Part shown: piece after piece, positions 7,544 through 16,015 of the stretch
How the letters are laid out: each line of letters opens with the position of its first letter
Position numbering within the stretch: the first letter of the stretch is position 1
From: Candidatus Palauibacter soopunensis
GTDB lineage: Bacteria; Gemmatimonadota; Gemmatimonadetes; Palauibacterales; Palauibacteraceae
NCBI RefSeq assembly: GCF_947581735.1
Contig: NZ_CANPVT010000052.1
Location: forward strand, 1 to 64,000
Reading direction: 5' to 3'
Length of the DNA: 64,000 nucleotides
Translations under genes and position numbers: made by a program
Notes under the pieces: model-generated
The model's database searches: none
Told to the model about the DNA's origin: nothing
What the model saw: only the letters and a program-made list of their open reading frames with translations

Positions 7544-7996
7544 GTGCAGCTTCGTGAATTGTTCGTCCCGTCCGCCATCAACCTCGACCTGGCGGCCGAG
7601 ACGAAGGATGAGGCCCTGAAGGAGCTTGTATCGTGTCTGGGCCTCGACGGAAAGTCCGAAGGAATCCTCTACAAGATGTTGAAGCGGCGGGAGAATCTCG
7701 GTTCGACCGGGATCGGCCGCGGCATCGCGATCCCCCATTGCCGCTCCCTCGTCGTGACCCGACTGAGGGTCGCGTTCGGCCGAAAGCTGTCCGGCCTCGA
7801 CTTCAAGGCGATCGACGAGAAACCCGTTCGGTACGTCTTTCTCATCGTCGCGCCGCCGCTGGAAGTCTCGAATCAGTATCTTCCGGTGCTGGGCAAGATT
7901 GCGCAGTTCGGCAAGGAGGCCGACGTGCCGGAAGCGCTCGCGGAAATCTCAACCCCGGAACAGTTCATCGCGTTGCTCGACGCGAAGGATCTCTAG
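7544..7996 (+). CDS. ptsN: PtsN-like EIIA (fructose/nitrogen-type) protein
   Basis: PTS EIIA domain protein of the PtsN (EIIA-Ntr) group, 150 residues, normally a regulatory phosphoprotein rather than a sugar transporter part. The phosphorylated His sits in GIAIPHCR, preceded by ENLGSTGIGRG as expected. The GTG start at 7544 follows GGGGAGGA by about 12 bases, a little long. The TAG stop shares one base with the GTG of the next gene. EI and HPr genes that could phosphorylate it are about 10 kb away; no dedicated EI-Ntr is seen. The promoter at 7431-7460 serves it. Confidence 0.88.
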   Translation: MQLRELFVPSAINLDLAAETKDEALKELVSCLGLDGKSEGILYKMLKRRENLGSTGIGRGIAIPHCRSLVVTRLRVAFGRKLSGLDFKAIDEKPVRYVFLIVAPPLEVSNQYLPVLGKIAQFGKEADVPEALAEISTPEQFIALLDAKDL

Positions 7997-8352
7997 TGGA
8001 CCAGCAACTCGAACTGCTTCTCGAGATCCAGGACCTGAGAATGCAGCGCCGGGAGCTCACGGATGGAACGCTGACGGACCTCGAGGCGGAGGTCTTCGAC
8101 ATCAAGATCGAAGACGCGATCCGATCGCTCGATGAGAAAGTCGAAGAACTGGCGCAGAGGCTGACGCGGGGGGTCCGAGAGCGGTACCGCCGCATCGCCG
8201 ACAAGGCGCCGCGAGTCGTCGCGCCGGTCATCAACGGCATCTGCTACGGCTGCTTCGTGGCGGTTTCCACGGCCCGCGCCTCGGAAGCGGATCGCAATCT
8301 TCGCGTCGAGTCGTGCGAATACTGCGGCTGTTTCCTCTATCACGTCGTCTAG
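7996..8352 (+). CDS. Small coiled-coil protein with C4 zinc ribbon
   Basis: A 118-residue protein with an N-terminal helical, coiled-coil-like half (QQLELLLEIQDLRMQRRELT and following) and a C-terminal four-cysteine zinc ribbon: GICYGCFVAVS followed about 25 residues later by CEYCGCFLY. This matches the C-terminal part of the family annotated as C4-type zinc ribbon (CdsZ/DUF164-like) proteins, shortened here. The GTG start overlaps the ptsN stop by one base, suggesting coupled translation. Its last four bases overlap the convergent selB gene. Role unknown; nucleic acid or ribosome binding is plausible. Confidence 0.72.
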   Translation: MDQQLELLLEIQDLRMQRRELTDGTLTDLEAEVFDIKIEDAIRSLDEKVEELAQRLTRGVRERYRRIADKAPRVVAPVINGICYGCFVAVSTARASEADRNLRVESCEYCGCFLYHVV

Positions 8353-10235
8353 CAGAGCACTCTTCCTTCCGCCGTTCGCCGGGTTACGCCTTTCCGGTCC
8401 AGGTATTCGAGGAGCGGGATCAGGTACTTCCGCGAGAGCCCGAACGTTTCCTTGAACCGTGCGGGAGGGGCCGGCGCGCCATCGGCGAGAAGATCCCTTA
8501 CTCGCGCTTCCATGGCCTCAAGCGCGACGGCGGCGACGTGCAGTTCCGGCGTGACCGCCTTCGTCGTGCCGGATTCCTGCAGTAGCCGCAGGAGGTCGTC
8601 GAGCACGGCCCGGTCCAAGCGCAGCGTCCTACCCAGTTCGGTGACGAGCGGTGGCTGCAGTCCGGCGGCTTCTATCGTCCGGACGAGTTGCGCGTGCCCC
8701 TCTTCCTCCTGGGGAGTGAGGCGGGGTGCGTGGTCCGGAAGAGCGAGCCGCGGCCCGCTCTCGACGAGCCGGCGATCAGCGAGGAGTCGGCGGACGGCGG
8801 TCTCCGCCAGTTCGAGATCGCAAAACGGCGCCATCGCGGAACGCACGGCCTCCTTCGACACGCCGGGGGCTCGGCGGTCCGCGGCGTGGAGACGGGCCAT
8901 GCTCTCTTCCACAGCCGCCATCGCTTCCGTCGTCGCCGCGGCCGCGAACCAGCGGTCGCCGATGCGCACGCAGTCGGCCTCCTCCGCGGCCGCTTCGAGC
9001 GAGGACCTGCGCCGCCCAAGGAGGATCGATGACGTCGCAACGGGGAGGCCGCGCAGACGCCTCAGAGCCACGGCCTCGGCGATCGCCTCCTCCGGGGTGC
9101 CATCCAGAATCTGCCGCCAGGCTCCCGTCCGCGCCGGCCACGCGGGTGGCGGGTTCAGTTCGGCCACGCGTATCCCGCCGATCGTCGTCACCGGCGAGTA
9201 GAAACGGAGGATGGCCCGATCGCGGGTCCGGGCGAGGAGCGGCGCCTCGAGGACGAGCACGGCCCAGGCGGTCGCCCCGGGCGCGATGGGCCGGCGATCC
9301 GCCGTTTGCAGTCGGGCCATGACTTCGCGGGTGCCGAGGTAGACCCTGAGACGCTGCCCGTGACGGAGGGGCCGGTCGCGCCCCCCAAGCGCCCGCACCC
9401 GGACGCCGAGACGTTCACTGGGCTTCCACTCGGACCCGTCGAAGAGCACGCTCCCGCGCTCCACGGAGGCCGGCGCGACGCCGACGAGCGCGACCGCGCA
9501 GCGGCGCCCGGCGGTGACGCGGGGACGAGGATCTTCGTGCACCTGGAGCGCGCGCACGCGGGCCGAGTTCCCTCCCGGAAAGACGCTCACGGTGTCACCC
9601 ACGCCCACGGACCCGCTCCACACCGTGCCGGTCACCACGGTGCCCGTGCCCCGGATCGAGAACGACCGGTCGACCGGAAGCCGGAAGCGGTCGTCCACGC
9701 CGCGCGCGCGGATCCCCACCGTCGACCTGCGCAGCGCTTCCCGCAACGGCTCCATCCCCTCGCCCGTCAGGGCGGAGACCGGCACGATCTCCCATGACGC
9801 CCGGGCGGAATCCTCGTCCAGCAGTTCCCGGGTCGTTTCGCTTGCGAGGTCGAGCCAGTCCCCATCCACCCGGTCCCTCTTGGTGAGCGCGACGACTCCG
9901 CGCCGGATGTTCAGGAGGCGCGCAATCGCGAGGTGCTCGTGGGTCTGCGGCATCGGACCCTCGTCCGCCGCCACGACGAGGAGGAGGACATCGATGCCCG
10001 TGGCCCCGGCAAGCATGTTCTTGAGAAAGTCCTCGTGCCCCGGGACGTCGACGATTCCCGTTTCCAGGTCGGGATCGAGGTCGAGCCGCGCGAAGCCCAG
10101 GTCTATCGTGAGCCCGCGTTTCCGCTCCTCCAGCCAGCGGTCCGTCTCGACCCCCGTCAACGCCCTCACGAGGGCGGTTTTGCCGTGATCCACGTGGCCG
10201 GCGGTCCCGATAACGATCCCGCGCCGATCGCTCAC
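8349..10235 (-). CDS. selB: Selenocysteine-specific elongation factor SelB
   Basis: Specialised translation GTPase that delivers Sec-tRNA-Sec to UGA codons followed by a SECIS hairpin. The 628-residue protein begins with an EF-Tu-like GTPase: G1 GHVDHGKT (13-20), switch segment ERKRGLTIDLGFA, G3 DVPGHEDF, and TKRD in place of the usual NKxD. Beta-barrel domains follow (FSIRGTGTVVTGTVWSGSV). The C-terminal 200 or so residues form the winged-helix repeats that bind SECIS RNA, ending FKETFGLSRKYLIPLLEYLDRKGVTRR, which is typical of SelB. It precedes recO on the same strand. Together with selA and tRNA-Sec in this window it establishes selenocysteine decoding. Confidence 0.95.
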   Translation of the reverse strand: MSDRRGIVIGTAGHVDHGKTALVRALTGVETDRWLEERKRGLTIDLGFARLDLDPDLETGIVDVPGHEDFLKNMLAGATGIDVLLLVVAADEGPMPQTHEHLAIARLLNIRRGVVALTKRDRVDGDWLDLASETTRELLDEDSARASWEIVPVSALTGEGMEPLREALRRSTVGIRARGVDDRFRLPVDRSFSIRGTGTVVTGTVWSGSVGVGDTVSVFPGGNSARVRALQVHEDPRPRVTAGRRCAVALVGVAPASVERGSVLFDGSEWKPSERLGVRVRALGGRDRPLRHGQRLRVYLGTREVMARLQTADRRPIAPGATAWAVLVLEAPLLARTRDRAILRFYSPVTTIGGIRVAELNPPPAWPARTGAWRQILDGTPEEAIAEAVALRRLRGLPVATSSILLGRRRSSLEAAAEEADCVRIGDRWFAAAATTEAMAAVEESMARLHAADRRAPGVSKEAVRSAMAPFCDLELAETAVRRLLADRRLVESGPRLALPDHAPRLTPQEEEGHAQLVRTIEAAGLQPPLVTELGRTLRLDRAVLDDLLRLLQESGTTKAVTPELHVAAVALEAMEARVRDLLADGAPAPPARFKETFGLSRKYLIPLLEYLDRKGVTRRTAEGRVLC

Positions 10236-10275
10236 GCCGTCGCTCGCAGCATGCTCACCGGTCGTTCACGGGGCT

Positions 10276-11007
10276 TCAGTCGAGCCGGCTCAGGAAAGGC
10301 AGGGATTTCAGCTGTGCCCCCTCCGCCACGTGGTGCCGGATGAACTCCGCCAGCCAGCGGCCCTGGCGGCCGTTGGCGCGGTTCCGTTCCGCCTGCCCGC
10401 CCGACACGAGGATCCGAAGGGCGTCGAGTTCGCCCGGATCGAGTTCAGGCCCCACGGGACCACACGAACCACAGCGAAGCCCGCCCGCCTCGAAGTCGAA
10501 GCGCGCGCCCGTCGCTCCGATGGGATTCCGGCAGCCGACGCAACGTTCAATCTCCGGTCGAAAGCCCAGGGCGTTGACCACACCCCAGACGTACTCGAGT
10601 CCGCCGGCCGCTGCGCTCTCGCGGATTCGGCCGTGGAGTCCGTCGAGACCCTCCGACAGCGTGCGGTACAGCTCCGCATCGTCGTGTTCAGGGGCGAGGC
10701 GCATCACGAGTTCGCAGAGGACGGACGCGATCGTGAAGAGTTCGATCGAACGGTCGAGTCCACGCCGGTCATGGAGGAGTTCGAAGTTGGAGAGGGTATG
10801 CAGGTCGCGTCCCTCCCGTCGGTAGAATGTCGCCTCCCCTTCCACGAAGGGTTCCAGCAGGCCGCCGAAGCGGCTTCGAGGGCGCAGCGCACCGCGGGCG
10901 AGCGCGGAGCAGGGGCCGAACTCCCACGTCATCAGGCGCAGGATCTTGCTCGTTTCGCTGTACCGGTACGTCTGGAGGACCACCGCCCGGGTCGTTACGA
11001 GTCCCAC
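10276..11007 (-). CDS. recO: DNA repair protein RecO
   Basis: RecO assists loading of RecA on SSB-coated gaps with RecR. The 243-residue product has the N-terminal OB-fold (TTRAVVLQTYRYSETSKILRLMT, FGPCSALARGALRPRSRFGGLLEPF) and an alpha-helical C-terminal domain with a four-cysteine zinc site (CVGC and CGSC, about 28 residues apart). Length and order are normal for the family. It lies 60 bases after the preceding lipoprotein gene and about 40 bases upstream of selB. Confidence 0.93.
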   Translation of the reverse strand: MGLVTTRAVVLQTYRYSETSKILRLMTWEFGPCSALARGALRPRSRFGGLLEPFVEGEATFYRREGRDLHTLSNFELLHDRRGLDRSIELFTIASVLCELVMRLAPEHDDAELYRTLSEGLDGLHGRIRESAAAGGLEYVWGVVNALGFRPEIERCVGCRNPIGATGARFDFEAGGLRCGSCGPVGPELDPGELDALRILVSGGQAERNRANGRQGRWLAEFIRHHVAEGAQLKSLPFLSRLD

Positions 11008-11067
11008 TTGGCCCCCCGGTGAGGTGCTCGTCGCAGAGCTCTTGCCACGGACTGCCAGCCCCGGCGG

Positions 11068-12207
11068 TCAGCTGGGACGAAGCAGGATATCGGTCGTTCC
11101 CGCCCCGATCGGCGCCTCGTCGATGAACTCGCCCTCGGCCGAAAGGAGAACAAGACGTCCCTGGCCCGCGGTCACGTAGGTGGCGCAGAGGATCTGGCCG
11201 TCGAGAAACGCGGCCGCGACCCGGCAGCTGAGATTCGAACCGTCGCGGTCGCGCGGCTGGATCGGGTTCTCCGGCCCGTTGATCCATGCCCGAATCGCAA
11301 AGCTGAACGCCAGCACGTCCGTCTCCGTCGCCTCGACGCCCTTCGTTCGCACGACGTAGACGAGCCCGTCCCGCCCGGCTTCCATGGAGATTCCGTTGCC
11401 GCCAAGGGAGTTCACGTCCTGCACGCTCCGGGCCGTCATGTCGATCTCGACGAGATTCCCGTCCCCCAGCGGGGCGGAGGTCGCCGGATCAACCCCCCCG
11501 CCGGCCAGCAGGAGCATCTTGTCTTCGAGCACGATGGCCTCGGTCGCCCCGACCGTGCCTTCCGGGAGTCTCAACTCGTCGAAGTAACTGCCGCTGATGA
11601 ACTCGTGCAGGGCGATGCGGGGAGGGCCGAGGGGCTCTCGTCCGTCCCCCTCGTCATCGAGGTTGGCATCGACGGAGACGACGAACTGCCCGGCCGGGAT
11701 CGCCCTCTCCACGAAGGTGCCCACACCCTCGACGGCGATTTGCGCCATCGGAGTGCCCGGGAAGGCCACGAACACCGCATCCAGCCCCCGAGCGGGGATG
11801 AGTGCGCCAACGGTACCGCCGGCATCGAAGATCACGGTGGGTTTACCGGGGTCCACGATGGCGTTGTTCGGGAAGACGGCCGTCGTCTGTTCGTCGGTCG
11901 AGAAGGATCCGAAGAGGACCTTACTTCCCTCCGGAGCGTCCCACGCCGTTACCCACAGGTCCTGAATGAAATCCACCGTCTGGCCCCTGAACCCCGCCCC
12001 CATCTGGATGTCCCGCCCAAAGGGGACGATCCGGCCGTCGATCCGGTTGAACTGCTGCAGGGTTCCGGAGATGGAGTTGAGAACGGCGAATTCCGACCGG
12101 TCGGGAGATACGACGTCGGGGCCATCCGGTCCCGTCCCGTCCGAACCGCCGCACCCGCCGAGGAGGACCGCCAGTGCTCCGATCCGTATCCAGCTACGTC
12201 TCCGCAT
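11068..12207 (-). CDS. Lipoprotein, probable beta-propeller, next to B12 importer
   Basis: Secreted lipoprotein of 379 residues (signal IGALAVLLGGCGGSDG, Cys at about residue 19). After a Gly/Pro/Asp-rich linker it shows repeated short strand patterns such as SEFAVLNSISGTLQQFNRIDG, KPTVIFDAGG, DNLVEIDM-like turns and GLVYVVRTKG, consistent with a beta-propeller. I do not recognise a named family. An AGGAG stands seven bases before the ATG. Position downstream of btuD, after a 171-base structured gap, suggests a link to cobalamin uptake, perhaps surface capture, but it may have its own promoter. Confidence 0.7.
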   Translation of the reverse strand: MRRRSWIRIGALAVLLGGCGGSDGTGPDGPDVVSPDRSEFAVLNSISGTLQQFNRIDGRIVPFGRDIQMGAGFRGQTVDFIQDLWVTAWDAPEGSKVLFGSFSTDEQTTAVFPNNAIVDPGKPTVIFDAGGTVGALIPARGLDAVFVAFPGTPMAQIAVEGVGTFVERAIPAGQFVVSVDANLDDEGDGREPLGPPRIALHEFISGSYFDELRLPEGTVGATEAIVLEDKMLLLAGGGVDPATSAPLGDGNLVEIDMTARSVQDVNSLGGNGISMEAGRDGLVYVVRTKGVEATETDVLAFSFAIRAWINGPENPIQPRDRDGSNLSCRVAAAFLDGQILCATYVTAGQGRLVLLSAEGEFIDEAPIGAGTTDILLRPS

Positions 12208-12378
12208 GATCCGCTCCTGTGATGCCCAACCTGCTCGAGTCCGCGACCTGTCGCCGCCCGGGCGGCGGCAGCGCCCACCGGTTGGGTGCTTCCCGGCAAG
12301 GTCCGCTCCCGGGTCGTGGACGGCAAGCGGACGCCGCGCCGCCTGTCCCGGTCCGGCGAGCTTCCGTCAGAACAACGT
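12208..12378 (-). other. Structured intergenic region between btuD and the lipoprotein
   Basis: This 171-base gap holds several inverted repeats on the minus strand: CACCC/GGTGG around GGGAAGCACCC, the hairpin CGCCGCCCGGGCGGCG, and a longer pairing of CCCAACC with GGTTGGG that encloses them. The order GGGAAGC, then a hairpin, then GCTGCCGCC recalls the core of a cobalamin riboswitch, but the GGTGNGAATCC and GAGCCAGGAGAC signatures are missing, so I do not call one. It could be a transcription attenuator or a degenerate element. Confidence 0.35.
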
Positions 12379-13242
12379 TTAGAGGACCTGTATCGGCGAC
12401 GACGCGCCGCTTGTCGCCCCCCGCGAACGGGCCCGAACCGGAAGCACGGAGTGCCCGAGATCTCCCAGCGATTCGACCCGGACTTCGCAGCCGTAGGTCG
12501 AGGCCAGGGCCGGCGATCCGAGTACGTCGCCCGGTGGTCCGGCCGCCACCGCCTCTCCCTGCGCGAGCAGGATCATTCGATCGGCGTAGCGGCTCGCAAG
12601 CTGCATGTCGTGCGTGATGCAGATGACGGTGAGGGCCCGGTCCCGCACGCGCTCGCGGAGCGCATCGAAGATCCACAGCGCGTGCCGGAAGTCGAGGTGG
12701 GCGGAGGGTTCGTCCAGGATCAGCACTCCGGGTTCCTGTACGATGGCGCGGGCAAGCTTGGCGCGCTGGCGTTCTCCGCCCGAAAGCTCGGCGAGCGGTC
12801 GGCGCGCGAGGTGCTCGAGGCCGGCCCACCTCAGCGCGTTGCCGATCACTTCCCGATCCCGCGGGGCGAGGGGCGCCCACGGACTCACGTAGGGGTTTCG
12901 GCCCAGCTCGACGTAACCATGGAGACTTACTCGAAGGGCCTCCGGGGGAGCGTCTTGCGATACGACGGCCGTGCGCCGGGCAAGCGCCGAGCGATCCCAG
13001 GAGACGAGCGGTCTGCCATCGAGGCGCACCGACCCCTCGGATGGGTCGAGGATGCCCCCGAGCAGACGCACGAGGGTGCTCTTCCCCGCTCCGTTCGGCC
13101 CAATGACCGCGGTGAAGGCGGCCACCCCGAACTCGAGAGACAGGTCCTTGAGGGCCGGGCTGGAAGCGGACGGATAGCGGAATGTGACGTTCTCGAGCCG
13201 ATAGGCTGCCGCGTCCCCCCGGTCACCGGACGACTCAGGCAT
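12379..13242 (-). CDS. btuD: Cobalamin-type ABC importer ATPase
   Basis: ATPase of a BtuCD/FecCE-type importer. From the ATG the ABC domain shows Walker A GPNGAGKST, the Q-loop VVSQDAPPEALRVSLHGYVELGRNPY (typical of metal-chelate/B12 importers), signature LSGGERQRAKLARAI, Walker B VLILDEPSAHLD and switch His CITHDM. Total 287 residues; the final 30 are a low-conservation tail. The start overlaps the permease stop by eight bases. The cobalamin riboswitch ahead of the binding-protein gene supports vitamin B12 as substrate rather than iron-siderophore. Confidence 0.9.
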   Translation of the reverse strand: MPESSGDRGDAAAYRLENVTFRYPSASSPALKDLSLEFGVAAFTAVIGPNGAGKSTLVRLLGGILDPSEGSVRLDGRPLVSWDRSALARRTAVVSQDAPPEALRVSLHGYVELGRNPYVSPWAPLAPRDREVIGNALRWAGLEHLARRPLAELSGGERQRAKLARAIVQEPGVLILDEPSAHLDFRHALWIFDALRERVRDRALTVICITHDMQLASRYADRMILLAQGEAVAAGPPGDVLGSPALASTYGCEVRVESLGDLGHSVLPVRARSRGATSGASSPIQVL

Positions 13243-14224
13243 AACTCCTCCTCAGGAGTACGAGGAAAAGCGGCACGCCGAGCAGCGCCGTCACCACGCC
13301 TACGGGCAGTTCGAGGGGCCGGAGCGCGATCCGGGCCACGGTATCGGCGAGGACGAGGGCGGCGGCGCCCCCAAGCGCACCGAGCGGCAGGAGGCGTCGG
13401 TGGTCGCTGCCCCAGATCATGCGCGCGCCGTGAGGAATGACGAGACCTACGAAACCGATGACGCCCGCGGTACTTACGGCCACGGCCGCGAGCAGCGAGG
13501 CGATGAAGTACGCGCAGCGCCTGACCAGCTCCACCCGCGCTCCCAGATAGGCCGCGGCTTCCTCTCCCAGTGCGAGCGCGTTCAGGTGACGGGAAAGCGC
13601 AAACGCCACCGTCCCACCCACCGCGGCGACGAGGCCGAGGGCGAGCGTGGACTCCCACCCCGCCCGCTCGAGACTCCCCATCGTCCACAATACCGCGGCG
13701 CGCGTGGCGTCCGGTTCGGCGAGCGAGAGAAGGAGCATCACGCCGGCCCCGAAGAATGCCGCCACAACGACTCCGGCCAGGATCAGAACGTGCGTGTCGA
13801 GGCGACCCACGGCGAGCGCGACGCGAAATACGATGGCAATGGCGGCAAAGCCTCCGGCGAGGGCGAAGCCGACCGTGCCGAGATATCCCAACACGCCTCC
13901 GAACGCGGTGAGCGCGAGCACCGCGCCGAGCGCAGCCCCCGAGGAAACACCGAGGAGATAGGGTTCGGCGAGCGGATTTCGGAGCAGAGCCTGGAACAGG
14001 GTTCCCGAGATCGTGAGCGCGATGCCCGTGAGCGCGGCTGCCGTGACACGGGGCAGGCGAAGCGAGAGGACGATGGCCCGCGCCGACGGATCCGTTTCCT
14101 GGCCCGTGAGCGCGCGCCACACCTCCGCGGGTGCGACGTTCGCCGCCCCCAGCAAGAGGCCGGAGACCACCGCGGCGGCGAGAAGCAGAATGAGCAGGAG
14201 CGCCCCACGGCCGGTTCCCCTCAC
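13235..14224 (-). CDS. btuC: Cobalamin-type ABC importer permease
   Basis: FecCD/BtuC-family permease with about ten membrane helices. Recognisable family segments: LRLPRVTAAALTGIALTISGTLFQALLRNPLAEPYLLGVSSGA near the start, LNALALGEEAAAYLGA in the cytoplasmic ATPase-contact region, and GVIGFVGLVIPHGARMIWGSDHRRLLPL. I set the start at GTG 14224, which forms a GTGA overlap with the binding-protein stop and leaves a normal first helix (329 residues). The longer frame upstream is out-of-frame reading of btuF. Middle gene of the btuF-btuC-btuD operon. Confidence 0.92.
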   Translation of the reverse strand: MRGTGRGALLLILLLAAAVVSGLLLGAANVAPAEVWRALTGQETDPSARAIVLSLRLPRVTAAALTGIALTISGTLFQALLRNPLAEPYLLGVSSGAALGAVLALTAFGGVLGYLGTVGFALAGGFAAIAIVFRVALAVGRLDTHVLILAGVVVAAFFGAGVMLLLSLAEPDATRAAVLWTMGSLERAGWESTLALGLVAAVGGTVAFALSRHLNALALGEEAAAYLGARVELVRRCAYFIASLLAAVAVSTAGVIGFVGLVIPHGARMIWGSDHRRLLPLGALGGAAALVLADTVARIALRPLELPVGVVTALLGVPLFLVLLRRSYA

Positions 14225-15153
14225 GGCGAGCAGGAGGTCGCGACGGGCTCCGGGGCGGTGGCCGACAGTTCCCCATGCAGCTCCTCCGCGATCGACCACG
14301 CCGCCTCCGCTACGCGCGGGCCGAGGCGACTCACGATATCGCGATCCAGCGTGGAGATCCGACCGGCCGCGACCGCGGGGATCCGTTCCCACCCGCGGCG
14401 CGTCGCGAGGTTCGGGCGGCGGGTGAGGGCTTCCCGGGCAACCGGGACGAGGATCCGTTCCGGATTGCGGTCGATGATCGCCTCGAGACTCACCCGCGGC
14501 GCGGCCGTTTCGATGTCCCCGAACACATTCGCTCCGCCGGCGATCGTGAGCAGCGAGTCGATGAAGCTGCCGCCGCCGATCGTCATCGGCGGGTCGGGCC
14601 AGGCGTGGTAGTAGACGCGCACGCGCGGACGACTTTCCGTCGCCCGGGAGACGGCGGCAAGCCCACGCGCAATCCGGTCGGCCAGCGCGCTCCCGCCCTC
14701 CGGACAGCCCACAAGTTCGCCGAGGCGGAGGACGTTGCGGCGCAGGTCCTCCAGGGTATCGTGTCGAAGAGCCAGTGTCGGCACGCCGAGGCGCTGCAGC
14801 CTCTCCCTGCTTTCCCGGTTCGTTTCCCCGTCGTAGAGGATCACGAGATCGGGGTCACGGGCGAGCACGGCCTCCAGCGACGGGCGGATACCGTCGCCGA
14901 CGTCGGGGATTCGACGTGCCGAGGGCGGATGAACGCCCCAGCGAGTGCGGCCCACGAGCCGGTCGCCGGCCCCGAGGTCGAAGAGGATCTCCGTCACCGT
15001 CGGAATGAGAGAGACGATGCGTCGCGGTTCGAACCGCGCAGCCACGTCCTCCGTAGCGTCGCCCCGATCCCCGCCCGCCGTGCCGGGAGCGCCACAGGCC
15101 GTGGCGAGCACCACGGAGAGGACGGCGAGCGACCGGGCCATGTTGTCCGACAT
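14221..15153 (-). CDS. btuF: Cobalamin-binding periplasmic lipoprotein
   Basis: Substrate-binding protein of the importer, a lipoprotein (LATACGAP lipobox, Cys at about residue 20) with a two-lobed PBP type III fold. Family segments: RRIVSLIPTVTEILFDLGAGDRLVGRTRWGVHPPSA, PDLVILYDGETN, a long inter-lobe helix, and GGSFIDSLLTIAGGANVFGD. The opening IVSLxPxxTEIL pattern is that of BtuF/TroA-type B12 binders. It is the first gene after the cobalamin riboswitch (ends about 100 bases upstream), so B12 should repress the operon. Confidence 0.92.
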   Translation of the reverse strand: MSDNMARSLAVLSVVLATACGAPGTAGGDRGDATEDVAARFEPRRIVSLIPTVTEILFDLGAGDRLVGRTRWGVHPPSARRIPDVGDGIRPSLEAVLARDPDLVILYDGETNRESRERLQRLGVPTLALRHDTLEDLRRNVLRLGELVGCPEGGSALADRIARGLAAVSRATESRPRVRVYYHAWPDPPMTIGGGSFIDSLLTIAGGANVFGDIETAAPRVSLEAIIDRNPERILVPVAREALTRRPNLATRRGWERIPAVAAGRISTLDRDIVSRLGPRVAEAAWSIAEELHGELSATAPEPVATSCSP

Positions 15154-15254
15154 CTATCCCCCGCTTCCAGTCCGAACGGGGGAGCGCGCCGGGATCCGGC
15201 GCGACGGAGGACCCCGCTCTTCCCGCGAAGAGCATGCGTTGGCAGCAACGGGCT

Positions 15255-15372
15255 GCCGGGGGCATGGAGGAACACGTCTCCTGGCTCGAGGCCGTCCGCT
15301 CGGTAGGGCCTCTCACAGTGGCGGGGCCGCGTCGGATTCTCACCGACTTCCGTTTGCCCCTCCATGTCCGCG
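15255..15372 (-). promoter_or_regulatory. Cobalamin riboswitch upstream of btuF
   Basis: On the minus strand the conserved B12-box parts occur in order: GTCGGTGAGAATCCGAC (15331-15347), CCCCGCCACTGTGAG (15312-15326) and GAGCCAGGAGACGTG (15273-15287), closed by pairing of CATGGAGGGGCA with TCCTCCATGCCCC. About 100 bases then lead to the btuF ATG and contain two strong hairpins (CTCTTC/GAAGAG and CGCGCCGG/CCGGCGCG) that could act as the expression switch. Known riboswitches of this class lower expression of B12 uptake genes when adenosylcobalamin binds. Confidence 0.93.
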
Positions 15373-15448
15373 CGTCGCCGCCAAGATGAGCGTCGCCGTC
15401 CGCGGCGCGCAAGAAACCGCGCCACGGGCGGGCGGCTTCCCGTGCCCT

Positions 15449-15988
15449 TCAGGGCTCGAAGCGGCCGAAGTCTTCGGGGTCCAGCCCCTTCAGGTAGTCG
15501 CTCAGCGGTTCGTCCGGGGCGCGGGACGGCCCGGTCTCGGGCGGCAGCGCTTCGTCCCCCCCTACCCCGGTCTCCTCGATCTCGAACGCGCTCGCTTCGA
15601 GGAGACTCTCCGCCGCGTGAATCGGGACCCCGGCGCGAAGGGCCAGCGCAATGCTGTCGCTGGGACGGGCGTCGATGGAGATGAATTCGCCTTCGCGCCG
15701 AAACACGAGCGACGCGTAGTACGTGTTGTCGACGACTTTCGTGATCAGCACGCGGACGAAGGCGCTGTCCAACCCGCGCACCACGGCGTTGAAGAGGTCG
15801 TGGGTGAGGGGACGCGTGAACTGGACTCCAGCGAGTTCCATCGCGATCGCCGAGGCTTCGCCCGGTCCGATCCAGATCGGGAGGAAACGCTCGCCGTTCT
15901 TTTCCTTGAGGATGACGACGGGAGCGCCCGTCGTCTTGTCGAGCCCGAGGCTGGCCACTGCAACCTCCCGCATCCCGGACTCCGTCAT
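15449..15988 (-). CDS. Bifunctional nuclease-like DUF151 protein
   Basis: DUF151/BFN domain protein of 179 residues. The domain covers about residues 8-140: KEKNGERFLPIWIGPGEASAIAMELAG, RPLTHDLFNAVVRGL and DARPSDSIALALRAGVPI are the family landmarks. Related proteins have been reported as nucleases or as stress-related, but a precise role is not settled. The C-terminal 40 residues are acidic and Pro-rich. It lies 27 bases after metK and ends just upstream of the B12 riboswitch, which belongs to the next operon. Confidence 0.85.
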   Translation of the reverse strand: MTESGMREVAVASLGLDKTTGAPVVILKEKNGERFLPIWIGPGEASAIAMELAGVQFTRPLTHDLFNAVVRGLDSAFVRVLITKVVDNTYYASLVFRREGEFISIDARPSDSIALALRAGVPIHAAESLLEASAFEIEETGVGGDEALPPETGPSRAPDEPLSDYLKGLDPEDFGRFEP

Positions 15989-16015
15989 TCCGGCCCCCTT
16001 CGGACTCCTTCCGAA

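Noticed and set aside
11225-11245. tRNA T-arm-like GATTCGAACC
   Set aside because: It lies inside the lipoprotein coding frame with no matching acceptor or anticodon arms nearby.
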